NCBI GenBank assembly: GCA_964588665.1
Contig: CAZPQQ010000002.1
Coordinates: 62,001 to 126,000 of the forward strand
Direction of reading: 5' to 3'
Length of the DNA stretch: 64,000 bases
Source: UBA2160 sp964588665
Lineage (GTDB): Bacteria > Chloroflexota > Dehalococcoidia > Lucifugimonadales > UBA1123
The notes under the pieces were generated by a model. It made no database searches, was not told the origin of the DNA, and saw nothing but the letters and a program-made list of their open reading frames with translations. Below are positions 16,916 to 25,370 of the stretch, piece by piece; position 1 is the first letter of the stretch; every line of letters starts with the position of its first letter. Made by a program: the position numbers and the translations under genes.

Positions 16916-17353
16916 TCAGTCTCTGGCGGACCAGATGGTCTGGTAGTTCTTGCCGGACACCGCCGCCACCAGCTCGTCTCGTTCGATCCGCCGGAGCTCG
17001 TCGAGGGCGGCTTCACACGCTTTGACGGCGTCTTCGTCCCCTGACGATTCGATCCGTACTACGATCCTGCCCCACACGCCCAACTCCACCAAGCTGCCGA
17101 CGTAACGTTGCCACGGGATGAGCACCAGGTTCTGCAGGCGCGGAAACCCGGGCCTGAGCCGCCGAATCGAACGTGCCCGGTCCTGCGGCGAGTTCGCCAT
17201 CGCCATCAGTCGCACCATCGGCCCGTCGGTCGCGTTGGAGCGTGTGTCGATGATCAGAGATTTTCGGAACGCCGGGAAGAAGAGAGACATGACCTCTGCT
17301 TCCTCGACGTTGCGGATTACTTCGTCAATGTCGAACAGGAAATTTCCTTCCAT
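16916..17353 (-). CDS. Conserved-looking protein of unknown function, 145 aa
   Basis: I do not recognise a family. The protein is soluble, with no signal peptide or membrane helix. It opens MEGNFLFDIDEVIRNVEEAE and contains SLIIDTRSNATDGPMVRLM, an arginine-rich RSIRRLRPGFPRLQNLVLIPW and an acidic C-terminal helix. The central part (SIRRLRPGFPRL, GRIVVRIESSGDEDAVKACE) has the composition of a small alpha/beta domain. The ATG at 17353 lies 21 bases after etfA and the stop lies 23 bases before the HesB-like gene, so it probably belongs to the ETF operon. Confidence 0.7.
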   Translation of the reverse strand: MEGNFLFDIDEVIRNVEEAEVMSLFFPAFRKSLIIDTRSNATDGPMVRLMAMANSPQDRARSIRRLRPGFPRLQNLVLIPWQRYVGSLVELGVWGRIVVRIESSGDEDAVKACEAALDELRRIERDELVAAVSGKNYQTIWSARD

Positions 17354-17374
17354 GTCGCGACCCCCTAGTCCCGA

Positions 17375-18367
17375 TCAGGACTCCACCAGCTCCCTGACGC
17401 TTTCGATGAATGCGGGAAGCACGTTGTTCCAATCGCCGACAACTCCGTAGCTTGCGGACTTGAAGATATTGGCGTCCTTGTCTCTGTTGATCGCGACGAT
17501 GAACTTTGCGCCGGAGCAGCCCGCCATGTGCTGGCTGGCGCCGGAGATGGCCACCGTGACGTACAGATTCGGGCTGATGGTCTTGCCGGTCAAACCAACC
17601 TGGTGGCTATGATCGAGCCACCCCGCGTCGCACGCCGCTCGCGAAGCCCCCATGGCGCCGGTAAGGATATCGGCAAGGCTGGAAAGCTGCTCGAATGGTT
17701 CCGGGCCGCCCATTCCCCGCCCGCCGCTCACCACGACGTCGGCGTCTTCCAGTCTGATGCCTGCAGTCTCTTGGGTGACGGTCTCGACTAGCTTCGTCTT
17801 GATCACATCGGGGTCTATCTGCACCGACAGTTCCTCGACGTCTCCGGTCCTGCCGGAGTCGGCTTCGAGCGCCTCGAAGGTCTTGGACCGAGCGATCACC
17901 ACCTGAACGCCGTCGCCGGGGAAAGTGACTCGGGCCACGGCGCTGCCGCCGTACACCGGGCGGGTCGCGACGACTCGGTTCGTGCTCGAATCGACACCGA
18001 CTTCGGTGCAATCCTGCGCCACGGCCACGCCCAATCGGAACGCGAGCCTTGGGCCAAGGTCTCGGCCCAGCGGTGTGCGGCCGATCAGGACGACCGAAGG
18101 CTCGGTCTGCTGGCAAACTCGCTCGAACGCGGAAAGCTGCGCGTCTGGCTGGGCATTCGCCAGCAGGGCATCGGCCACGGTGTATACACGGTCCGCTCCG
18201 AGCTCGATGGCGCCGCCCGCAAGGTCGGCGGGCGCTTCATCTTGAAGGGCCACTGAGACCTGCTCGCCGAGGCTGTCGGCTAGCGACCGCCCGACTGCGA
18301 TAAGCTCTCCTGTAATCGATCCGAGGCTTCCGTTCTCTGTTTCGCCCAGGATTAGTATTCCCGGCAT
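17375..18367 (-). CDS. etfA: Electron transfer flavoprotein, alpha subunit
   Basis: EtfA holds the FAD of the EtfAB dimer, which passes electrons from acyl-CoA and related dehydrogenases to the quinone pool. The 330-residue sequence has the N-terminal ETF domain (VSVALQDEAPADLAGGAIELGADRVYTV) and the full C-terminal FAD-binding domain: GGRGMGG, LADILTGAMGASRAACDAGW, QVGLTGKTISPNLYVTVAISG, and AINRDKDANIFKSASYGVVGD. Length is normal. It follows etfB by 108 bases and precedes two small genes at 21 and 23 bases. No dehydrogenase or ETF:quinone oxidoreductase gene is adjacent. Confidence 0.95.
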   Translation of the reverse strand: MPGILILGETENGSLGSITGELIAVGRSLADSLGEQVSVALQDEAPADLAGGAIELGADRVYTVADALLANAQPDAQLSAFERVCQQTEPSVVLIGRTPLGRDLGPRLAFRLGVAVAQDCTEVGVDSSTNRVVATRPVYGGSAVARVTFPGDGVQVVIARSKTFEALEADSGRTGDVEELSVQIDPDVIKTKLVETVTQETAGIRLEDADVVVSGGRGMGGPEPFEQLSSLADILTGAMGASRAACDAGWLDHSHQVGLTGKTISPNLYVTVAISGASQHMAGCSGAKFIVAINRDKDANIFKSASYGVVGDWNNVLPAFIESVRELVES

Positions 18368-18475
18368 GTTCGTCTCCTCAAGCGCGTTGGTTTCATAAGT
18401 CTAAGGTTGCGTCCCAGCGTCGGCGCCTCGGGAGCTGTCCCCGACACGTCGCGACTGCGGACGAATGGGTTTACG

Positions 18476-19276
18476 TCAGATGAGTCTAGCTTCGCGCAGC
18501 TTAAGGGCAAGCTGACGTCCGGCGTCGGCTTCGTCCTCGCCCTCGACGAACTCGCACTCCAGGTCCGAGACCGGCACGAAGAGTTCGGCGAGCTCAAGTT
18601 TTTTGGCTAGTTGATCTTCGGACAGACCCAGGTCAGACGCCGACCACACGGTCGGTGCTTTTCGGCTGGCCTGCATGATGCCTCGAAGGGTCGGATATCT
18701 GGGTTCGCCGAGTTCGTTGCTGACGGTGATCACCGCTGGCAGAGACGACTCAACGACCTCGTATCCGTCGGGCATGGCCCGCTGCACGGACACGCCGTCC
18801 TCGGTCAACTCGATCTTCTGGGCCAGAGTGATGCATGGGATCCCCAGCATCTCGGCAACGCCCAACGGAACCATTCCGTTGTCCCAGTCGGACGCCTGCC
18901 GGCCGCAGAGAATCAAGTCGTACTCGCCGGCTTTTTTGATCGCCTCGGTCAGCACGCTGGCGCTGGCGAACGAATCCAGATCGGCGGCTTCCAGGTCGTC
19001 GACAAGGATGAGTTGATCGGCGCCCATCGACAGAGGCTTCTTCATGACGTCCATCACGAAACCCGTGCCAACGGAGATGACCGTGATGTTGGCATCGGCG
19101 CCAGCGTCCTTGATTTGAAGCGCCGCCTCGACGGCGTTTTCGTCGAATCCGTTGACTACCGGAGGAACGCCTTGGGCAGGGATGACCTGCTTTGCGTCCG
19201 GGTCAATCCGAAATGCGGATGCTGGGGTTTCGGGATCGACAACCTGCTTGGCGCAGACGATGATATTGGTTGGCAT
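18476..19276 (-). CDS. etfB: Electron transfer flavoprotein, beta subunit
   Basis: EtfB, partner of EtfA, binds AMP or a second FAD. The 266-residue protein shows VCAKQVVDPETP at the start, NGFDENAVEAALQIKD, the adenine-binding segment LILCGRQASDWDNGMVPLGVAEMLG, and SNELGEPRYPTLRGIMQASRK. The N-terminal DPETPAS segment (instead of the DT.. motif of bifurcating types) fits a housekeeping ETF, though bifurcation cannot be excluded by eye. The ATG at 19276 has AGGAGA about seven bases upstream. It is the first gene of the etfBA cluster; the region upstream contains only a decayed sulfatase gene. Confidence 0.95.
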   Translation of the reverse strand: MPTNIIVCAKQVVDPETPASAFRIDPDAKQVIPAQGVPPVVNGFDENAVEAALQIKDAGADANITVISVGTGFVMDVMKKPLSMGADQLILVDDLEAADLDSFASASVLTEAIKKAGEYDLILCGRQASDWDNGMVPLGVAEMLGIPCITLAQKIELTEDGVSVQRAMPDGYEVVESSLPAVITVSNELGEPRYPTLRGIMQASRKAPTVWSASDLGLSEDQLAKKLELAELFVPVSDLECEFVEGEDEADAGRQLALKLREARLI

Positions 19277-19369
19277 CTATGTTCTCCTGATTTCGCCTTG
19301 ATCGGCGTTTATCCAAGCCGCTGGGAATATAGCAAAGGCCGAGATTGGCGTCAAATCGGACCGCGTCTT

Positions 19370-20003
19370 CTACAGTCTCAGCTCCAGTCTGGGCGCCGGA
19401 AGACCGTTCGCAACATTGGTCTGTTTCTTGAACTCGACGAGCATGACGTGCAGGTCGCCGTCGGTGTCATTTGCCGACCCTACTCAGGTAGTCGGGCTGA
19501 CGCTGCTGGTCGTTCAGATTATGAAACTCCGAAACACCTTCACCCATACTATACAAAAGAGCATGGTCGTTGGTAGTCAAGGCGGTGACAGGCGATGCGC
19601 GGAACTGTCTCGCGATGTCGTCGGTCCGCCGGAGTAAGGGCCCAAGCTGTGCATCGACCATGGTGATCTCGGAGCAACAGGCCGCTTTCTTGATTCGTCC
19701 CCCCTAATCGGTGGATACGCGTACCGACCATAACAGCCGTGTCGCAACCGTTGGCCGCGACAATCTGTGCGACCGTGGCGACGCCCTCCGGAAGCGGCTC
19801 CTAGCCCCTGAACTACATCGTTCAACGACCCGCGGCGTGATTCGCCTGGGTCGGCATCGTCGGAAACCGCCTGCGCAATGCCGGTCGAACCCGGTGTACT
19901 TCGAAGCGAGATCGTCGAGTGCCGGAGTTCTGATGGACGTGTTGCCGCAAGCGCCGATATCGTCTTGTCTGAACGTATCGGACACTGTCCATATCACGTT
20001 CAT
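19370..20003 (-). pseudogene. Decayed sulfatase gene (N- and C-terminal remnants)
   Basis: From 20003 the minus strand reads MNVIWTVSDTFRQDDIGACG and NTSIRTPALDDLASK, the start of an arylsulfatase-type protein. The next family block, RFPTMPTQANHAAGR, is present but in a different frame (about 19830-19860), followed in scattered frames by PEGVATVAQIVAANGCDTA and MVGTRIHRLGGTNQESG. The far end (19370-19510) carries EFHNLNDQQRQPDYLSRVG and, in another frame, HVMLVEFKKQTNVANGLPAP, then a TAG, which is a sulfatase C-terminus. Only about 630 bases remain of an expected 1.4 kb, so the middle has been deleted as well as frameshifted. The catalytic Cys/Ser motif (C/S-x-P-x-R) is not seen. Confidence 0.75.
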
Positions 20004-20296
20004 CGAAGTCTCTAATACTTACGTCGCACCGTTGGTTATGCTCGATATTGGAATTGTAAAAATACTGTCGCATTTCGCTTGGCATCCCGCTGGCTCGCAT
20101 CTCCGCCCGTCTGAACGTGCGTGTTCCGCGAGTGACCAGCGGAGTTGAACTTTCATTCCAATTTCGTTAGCCGACGCATCGACCGTGCGTGCGTTGATGC
20201 CTGGCGCTGTCTGACCAGAACCAACAGTCTGGATGGATATTGGCCGATGATAATCAGAAAAGATAGAATCATGATGTCAATTGGCACGGAAAGTTC
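20004..20296. other. Gene-poor stretch, nothing recognised
   Basis: No open frame here has recognisable protein character on either strand. It is more AT-rich than the surroundings. Together with 20381-20756 it makes a long non-coding interval around the orphan promoter. Confidence 0.5.
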
Positions 20297-20325
20297 TTGA
20301 CATAGTCAAAAAACCGTAATAATAT
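20297..20325 (+). promoter_or_regulatory. Orphan strong sigma70-type promoter
   Basis: TTGACA (20297-20302), a 17-base spacer and TAATAT (20320-20325) form a near-perfect promoter in an interval without a recognised gene. The predicted transcript would start near 20332 and meet a short hairpin with T-run at 20359-20380. Confidence 0.65.
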
Positions 20326-20331
20326 AGGAAT

Positions 20332-20380
20332 CGACTTGGCCATGCCGTTTTCGGGCGCAAACGCCTCTCTGGCGTTTTCT
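20332..20380 (+). ncRNA. Candidate very short RNA or leader peptide transcript
   Basis: Downstream of the promoter at 20297, about 27 bases lead into a stem AAACGCC/GGCGTTT with a five-base loop (20359-20377) ending in TTTTCT, like a small intrinsic terminator. Alternatively an ATG at 20342 opens a 24-codon frame through the hairpin. The region 20381-20756 shows no gene. This is inferred from sequence pattern only. Confidence 0.35.
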
Positions 20381-20756
20381 GGCAAATTGTGTTGGCAGGT
20401 CGGGACGGAGATCTGAGAATCGCGAAACCGTCCTGTCTTGAGCCGACCGGGGCCTCTGCCAGATACGTGCCCGGCGAGAATTCGGCGCCGTAGAACTCGT
20501 CCTAGGGAGAGGTGCGCCCTCTTGGTCCGCCATGCGGCGATGCTCCAAGAAGGAAATACCCTCCTCTGCCGATTCTACATTGGGTAAGTCTCGATAACAA
20601 TCGAGTTGCGGTCTTCAGTTGCAAACATTGTGAACAAGGCGCGTTTCGGCGCTTCTATTCACGTTTTGTAATCGACGGCGGTGAGTTCCCTAGCGAGGCG
20701 TCGCTGACTCCGACCGTAACAGCCGGTTCCACACGGGGAAATAGAGGGGGAGCAAC

Positions 20757-21176
20757 ATGGTCGCATCGATGGCCCTCGAGGCCACAACTAAACCTCAGAG
20801 CATATGCCCGCGCTGCAAATCTGCGTTGGTAATCAGCTACCACGAGCCAGAGTGCCTGTCCTGCGGCTATGCGGACTACGCATACACGCCGCCCGTCCAG
20901 CGGACGGAACGGAGCGTCGTCGCCGCCGGGACTCGATTCATCCTTCGCTACGTCGGGGAGTTTCCGACGTTGACCGAAACGCTTACGCACGTCCGCCTAA
21001 GGCGGATCAGGAACCGGGTCGTTTACGGTGTCAAGTGCCCGTTCTGCGGCGGTGACATGGACCAGTCGTCGTTGTCCGGCAAACGTCGAGAAGTGCGTGA
21101 GGAACGGTACAAGTGCCCGAGCGGGCACAGGGTTTCGCTCCTTCCTAAGAAGGACGGATCTCTGGGCTGGAAGTAG
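20757..21176 (+). CDS. Double zinc-ribbon protein of unknown function
   Basis: A 139-residue protein with two zinc-ribbon-like modules. The first is CPRC at about 17-20 with CLSC about 17 residues later. The second is CPFC at about 97-100, completed by a CPSGH near 120. Between them lies a basic segment (LTHVRLRRIRNRVVYG). The C-terminus is lysine-rich (LLPKKDGSLGWK). Such a build suits a nucleic-acid or protein adaptor, but no named family is recognised. The ATG at 20757 has GGGGGAG at a good distance. A strong intrinsic terminator follows 22 bases after the stop, so the gene is probably a single transcription unit. Confidence 0.75.
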   Translation: MVASMALEATTKPQSICPRCKSALVISYHEPECLSCGYADYAYTPPVQRTERSVVAAGTRFILRYVGEFPTLTETLTHVRLRRIRNRVVYGVKCPFCGGDMDQSSLSGKRREVREERYKCPSGHRVSLLPKKDGSLGWK

Positions 21177-21198
21177 CTCACAGCTAGGAACTAGATGC

Positions 21199-21232
21199 AA
21201 GGGCCGGCCCCCGATAGTGGGCCGGCCCTTTT
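21199..21232 (+). terminator. Intrinsic terminator after the zinc-ribbon gene
   Basis: A perfect 12-base-pair stem AAGGGCCGGCCC/GGGCCGGCCCTT with an eight-base loop, followed by TTTT. It is well placed downstream of the stop at 21176. Confidence 0.85.
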
Positions 21233-21354
21233 GGGTTCACGCACACGGCGTCGCGGATTCCGCTGGCGCCGTGAAATCGACCCTCGTCCATCGAGTTGTT
21301 ACAATGTCCGGCATCTGCAACAATGTCCGCGACGCCTGACATGGGAGCGCTGCA

Positions 21355-22230
21355 ATGGCGAAAGTGGCCGATCATGCCAGGTCCGACGACGGCAAGCTCA
21401 GCATCGTCTGCGACTTCTCCCCTCCCCGAGGGGGCGTTCCCTCTTTGCTTGACGGCGCTGAATCGCTGGATCCGGCTTTCCTTTCGATCGCTTACAACCC
21501 CGGCCGGTCAGTGCGTGTCAGCTCGGTTGCCGTCGCCGCGTGGGTCAAGGCCAATATGGGCCAGGACGTCGTCTTCACGATAGCGACCCGCGACATGAAC
21601 ACAATCGCGATCCAGAGCCTGCTCCTCGGCGCACAACTGCTCGGGCTTGAGAACGTCGTCGTCGTGCAGGGCGACCCGCTGACGGCGCGTGATCGAGAGC
21701 GATTGACCCAGGTAAACGACATTCGCCCGGCTGAGCTCATCGAAGCGATCCGGAGCATGAACGAAGGCCTGGATTTCCGAGGCCTGAAGCTCCGCCAACC
21801 GACGAGTTTTTGCGTTGGGGCGACCATCGACTTGTCACGCGGATTGAGTGCCGAAGCAGCGCTCACCCGCCGTAAGGTCGAGGCTGGCGCCGAGTTCTTC
21901 CTGGCGCAGCCGACGTTTGACGCTCAGGTTTCTCAGCGGCTGTTCGACGTGTACGCTCGAGATTTCGGCGAGAAGCTGGCGCCGCCCGTGTATCACGGAG
22001 TGCAGATCATGTCGGCGGACGGTGTGAGGTTCGCCGACATCCCTGAGTGGGTCACCGACGACCTCGACTTGGGCAGGTCCGGGGACGACATCGCGCTCCA
22101 GGTAATTCGGGAGTACGCCAACGTCGGCTTCACCCGCTTCTACCTGATACCCCCGATCCTACGGGGAGGGCGACGCGATTACGAAGCCGCCGCCAGAGTC
22201 ATGGCTATCGCGCGCGAAACGACGACCTAG
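21355..22230 (+). CDS. Methylenetetrahydrofolate reductase family protein
   Basis: A 291-residue TIM-barrel protein of the MetF family, which reduces 5,10-methylene-THF to 5-methyl-THF with a flavin. Landmarks are VCDFSPPRGG at the start (the usual EFFPP position), FLSIAYNPGR, TIATRDMNTIAIQSLLLGAQLLGLENVVVVQGDP (here split across residues 74-107), FCVGATIDLS, and EAGAEFFLAQPTFDAQV, where the family keeps TQ. The glutamate of the E-x-FPP motif is replaced by aspartate in DFSPP, as in several MTHFR-like proteins tied to C1 metabolism, so the exact reaction may differ from classical MetF. The ATG at 21355 is the first plausible start. It follows the terminator at 21199 and appears monocistronic. 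Confidence 0.82.
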   Translation: MAKVADHARSDDGKLSIVCDFSPPRGGVPSLLDGAESLDPAFLSIAYNPGRSVRVSSVAVAAWVKANMGQDVVFTIATRDMNTIAIQSLLLGAQLLGLENVVVVQGDPLTARDRERLTQVNDIRPAELIEAIRSMNEGLDFRGLKLRQPTSFCVGATIDLSRGLSAEAALTRRKVEAGAEFFLAQPTFDAQVSQRLFDVYARDFGEKLAPPVYHGVQIMSADGVRFADIPEWVTDDLDLGRSGDDIALQVIREYANVGFTRFYLIPPILRGGRRDYEAAARVMAIARETTT

Positions 22231-22317
22231 TCTACAGCTTCGCGCAAATGCTGTGATTCTCATTGCCCAGCACGGGAAGCGTGAATCATAATTCCGATAT
22301 CTATGGGCGCGGGTGCG

Positions 22318-22345
22318 TTGACGCGATAGGTTGTAGTGCTATAAT
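22318..22345 (+). promoter_or_regulatory. Sigma70-type promoter for the mini desulforedoxin-like genes
   Basis: TTGACG (22318-22323), a 16-base spacer and a perfect TATAAT (22340-22345). The predicted start near 22352 leaves a 30-base leader containing AGAGGTAG before the TTG codon at 22382. Confidence 0.75.
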
Positions 22346-22381
22346 CTTTTAGCAATTGCTCAAAGCGAAGAGGTAGAAACC

Positions 22382-22504
22382 TTGGCTACAGAAACCGGAA
22401 AGCGGTACTCCTGCGCGAAGTGTGGCTCGGAATTCGTTGTCACACGCGGCTCTGACGAAGGCGCAATCATTTGCTGCAGCGAGCCCATGACAAAGAAGAC
22501 GTAG
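22382..22504 (+). CDS. Mini desulforedoxin-like protein 1 (40 aa)
   Basis: A 40-residue protein starting at TTG: MATETGKRYSCAKCGSEF, then IICCSEPMTKKT at the end. The cysteines are C11, C14, C31 and C32 (CX2C-X16-CC). This is the desulforedoxin / desulfoferrodoxin N-terminal pattern, in which adjacent cysteines bind a single iron in a distorted FeS4 site. It lacks the second, superoxide-reducing domain. It sits between a near-consensus promoter (22318) and a second small protein of the same build. The TTG has AGAGGTAG at about eight bases. A stand-alone electron carrier or metal-binding regulator is likely; zinc binding is also possible. Confidence 0.75.
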   Translation: MATETGKRYSCAKCGSEFVVTRGSDEGAIICCSEPMTKKT

Positions 22505-22565
22505 CGGATACATCCGAGAAACACAATCCGACCCAATTCAGTATCCCTTGAGGCGGAGTGACTAG

Positions 22566-22709
22566 ATGGCTAACCAGCTTGGTAGGCGATATCAGTGCGA
22601 GGTGTGCGGGACCATGGTCCTTTGCACGAAGGCAGGCGAAGGCGCCGTTCAGTGCCACTCATCAGAGATGGACGTCCAGCAGCCCCGGAAGCTCCCCTCC
22701 TCAGACTAA
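22566..22709 (+). CDS. Mini desulforedoxin-like protein 2, C-C...C-H variant (47 aa)
   Basis: A 47-residue protein, MANQLGRRYQCEVCG at the start, with cysteines C11, C14, C20 and C30 and a histidine H31 where protein 1 has its second adjacent cysteine. The shared RRYxC/KRYxC start and spacing show it is a paralogue of the 22382 gene, 61 bases upstream. The CC-to-CH change predicts a Cys3His site, or use of C20 as a ligand, hence different metal or redox behaviour. GAGGCGGAG upstream of the ATG (spacing about eight) is a good ribosome binding site. The two probably share a transcript. Confidence 0.72.
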   Translation: MANQLGRRYQCEVCGTMVLCTKAGEGAVQCHSSEMDVQQPRKLPSSD

Positions 22710-22860
22710 CCCCCCTCAGATTTCCCAAACCTGAGACAACAATGACATCGTCGTTGGGCCGGCCGCAGTGGGTCAGCGAATGATATTGCGTTCAGGCTGC
22801 CCCCTCAACGCCCGGTGACCTGAACCCAAGATTGTGAGGCGCGCGCATCGCGTCCGCGCG

Positions 22861-25180
22861 CTACCTCGCGACGATCGGGGGCTGCGAGAAGACAGTGATC
22901 TCGGGCAAAACGCCGTCGTAGCGCTCGATCTCCACAAGCACGCTTTGGGCGGCCGGACCCTGGGCCAACTTCGACGTTCCCTTGTCTAATGTCAAGAGAT
23001 TGGGATTGCCGTGCACGTCGAGCGTACCGACCTCGCCAGGCTCCAACGGGTTGTACCAAGCGCCAGTGGCTAGCGCGAAGCGCGACCACTCCCGGGAGAA
23101 TGCCGTCGGATACCCGGACGCCCGCCAGCGTCGCTCCTCGATCGTTGAAGACCCGAGCGATGTCGCCGTCCGCCAGTCCTCTGGCCGCGGCGTCGTCGGG
23201 ACTGATCGTGATCGGTTCGCGGCCTCTGATCTTCGTGTCCCTGCTGGCCCTGCCTTGGTCCATCTGGGAGTGGATCCGTGTGTTGGGTTGGTTTGAGATC
23301 ATGTGCAGCGGATATCGCTTTGCTGCTTCCGCGCCCAACCATTCGGCGGGCTCTTGCCACACGGGATGCCCGGGACAGCCGTCGTACTCGAATCCCGCGA
23401 TCTTCTCCGAAAAAATCTCAACCTTCCCGCTGGGAGTGCGAAGAGGATGTTCTTCGGGGTCGGACCGGAAATCGTCGAACATCACGAACGGTTTGGCCGG
23501 AGGTGGAATCTCGGCGAATCCTTGCTCCCAAAACGCATCGAATCCAGGCAACTCGACTCCCCTCTGGGCGGCGAATTGATGCGTCTGATCGTACAGATGG
23601 CGAATCCAGGCTTCTTCGTCCTGACCCTCGTCGAAGGCGTCCGCTATTCCGAGGCGCTTGGCCAATCCCAGGAAGATGTCGAAGTCGTTGCGGGCCTCGC
23701 CGACCGGCGCCACCGATTGTTGCATCGCCATGACGAAACGATCGCCGGCGCTGGCGCTCAGGTCGTTTCGTTCGAGCGACGTCGTCGCGGGCAGAACTAT
23801 GTCGGCGTGTCGCGCCGTCGCGGTCCACCACGGCTCGTTGACGATGACGGTGTCAGGCTGCTGCCAGGCGCGAATAAGCCTGTTCAAGTCCTGGTGATGG
23901 TGGAACGGGTTGCCGCCGGACCAGTACACGACCTTGATGTCCGGGTACGTTCGGTCCATCCCGTCGAACTGGTACGGCTCACCGGGGTGAAGCAGCATGT
24001 CGGATATTCGGGCAACCGGTATGGAGCTGTCGGCAAGGTTTCGACCCGTCGGGAGGCTGGGCACACTCAGGTCCCTGGCGGAGTTTCTGTTAACGCCAAT
24101 CGAGCCGTATCCCATCGCGAAACCGCCGCCGGGCAATCCGATCTGCCCCAACATCGCGGCCAAAACGACAACCATCCAGAACGGCTGCTCGCCGTGGTCG
24201 CCGCGCTGAAGCGAGTAGGTACACGTCAGCATCGTCCGCGTCGCGGCCATCCGTCTCGCGAGGCTTCGTATCGCGTCGGCATCGATTCCGGAAATGGCGG
24301 CAGCCCACTCCGGCGTTTTCGGTTGCCCGTCTGTCTCGCCCAGCACGTAGCGCTCGAAACGGTCGTATCCGACGCAATGGCTGGCCAGGAAGCTCTTGTC
24401 GTGCAGCGACTCAGCGGCGAGCACGTGAGCCAGCGCCAGCATGACGGCCACGTCGGTGTTCGGCCTGGGGTGCAGCCAGTCCGCCTGGACGAATTCGGCC
24501 ATGTCCTCGCGCATCGGGCTGATGCTCGCGAACTCGCATCCGTTCGCCCGTGCCTCACGGAGCCACGACTGAGTATTGTGGTCTCCCACGCCGCCTACGG
24601 CCGACTGCATGTTGCCGAGCGGCAAGCCGCCAAAGCACACCAAGAGCTTGGCATTGTCCGCAATGCTCGCTGACGATGTGCCCGCCAGCGCCGCTGTCGC
24701 GGTTCCAACAACGTGGGGCATGATCGTTGTGGCGGCCGCGGCGCTGTAGGTGCCAATCTGTCCGGTGAAGCCGCCGAAGCAGTTCATGAAGCGATGCAAC
24801 TGTGTTCGGGCGTGGTGGAATTTCCCGGCGCTAGCCCACCCGTATGATCCAGCCATGATCGACTCGTTGCCGAAGTCGCGCTTGACGCGCCGGAGCTCGT
24901 CGGCGACCAGATCGAGGGCTTTGTCCCACGAAACCGCGACGAATGGCTCGGCGCCTCGTTTCTCCCGGTTTCTGCCGGGACCGTTTTCGAGCCAACCCTT
25001 GCGAACCACCGGCCCGGCAATCCTGGCTTCCGAGTGCACGGCGTCAGGAATCGACTTGAGAAAAATTGACGGGTCGCTGTCTTTCTCGAATGGCGTGACG
25101 CCAACGAGCTTTCCGTCCTGGACCTCGGCTGTGAACGCGCCCCAGTGCGAAGTGTGGTGTCTATAGGTCGTAGACGTCAT
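22861..25180 (-). CDS. Molybdopterin (bis-MGD) oxidoreductase, BisC/TorA/DMSO reductase type, frame broken near the C-terminus
   Basis: A large oxidoreductase carrying molybdenum in a bis-molybdopterin guanine dinucleotide cofactor, of the type that reduces S- or N-oxides. There is no N-terminal [4Fe-4S] cysteine motif, as in BisC and TorA. SYGWASAGKFHH (about residues 110-121) carries the serine expected to bind Mo; TYSLQRGDHGEQPFW, YWSGGNPFHHHQDLNRL and ATTSLERNDLS are family motifs. No twin-arginine signal is seen. The open frame itself runs to 22805, but from about 23080 it makes no sense. The correct C-terminus (LATGAWYNPLEPGEVGTL and on to PEITVFSQPPIVAR) is in the next frame and stops at 22861. 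The span 22861-25180 is one base over a multiple of three. Either a sequencing error or a real lesion is possible. The ATG has GGGAGGG upstream. Confidence 0.85.
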
Positions 25181-25370
25181 TTACCCTCCCTGAGAGCTCA
25201 TGTTTTCACGATGCGTGGTCGAAAAACGCAGCCGTTAGTGTAGCACGGAGGCAGTCTAAGATCGTTTTGTGACGACTGCCTCATGAGAGGATGCGGCTTG
25301 GAATGGGGCGTCGCCCCGCGTTTGGCCTGATCGAGCCGGGCGTCCAGCGCGATTCCAGGTTATGGCCGGT

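Noticed and set aside
20512..20832. 106-codon open frame overlapping the zinc-ribbon gene
   Set aside because: No motif, and it overlaps the start of a gene with a strong ribosome binding site in another frame.
23303..24673. 456-codon open frame on the plus strand
   Set aside because: Antisense shadow of the molybdopterin oxidoreductase; its composition is that of a high-GC shadow frame.
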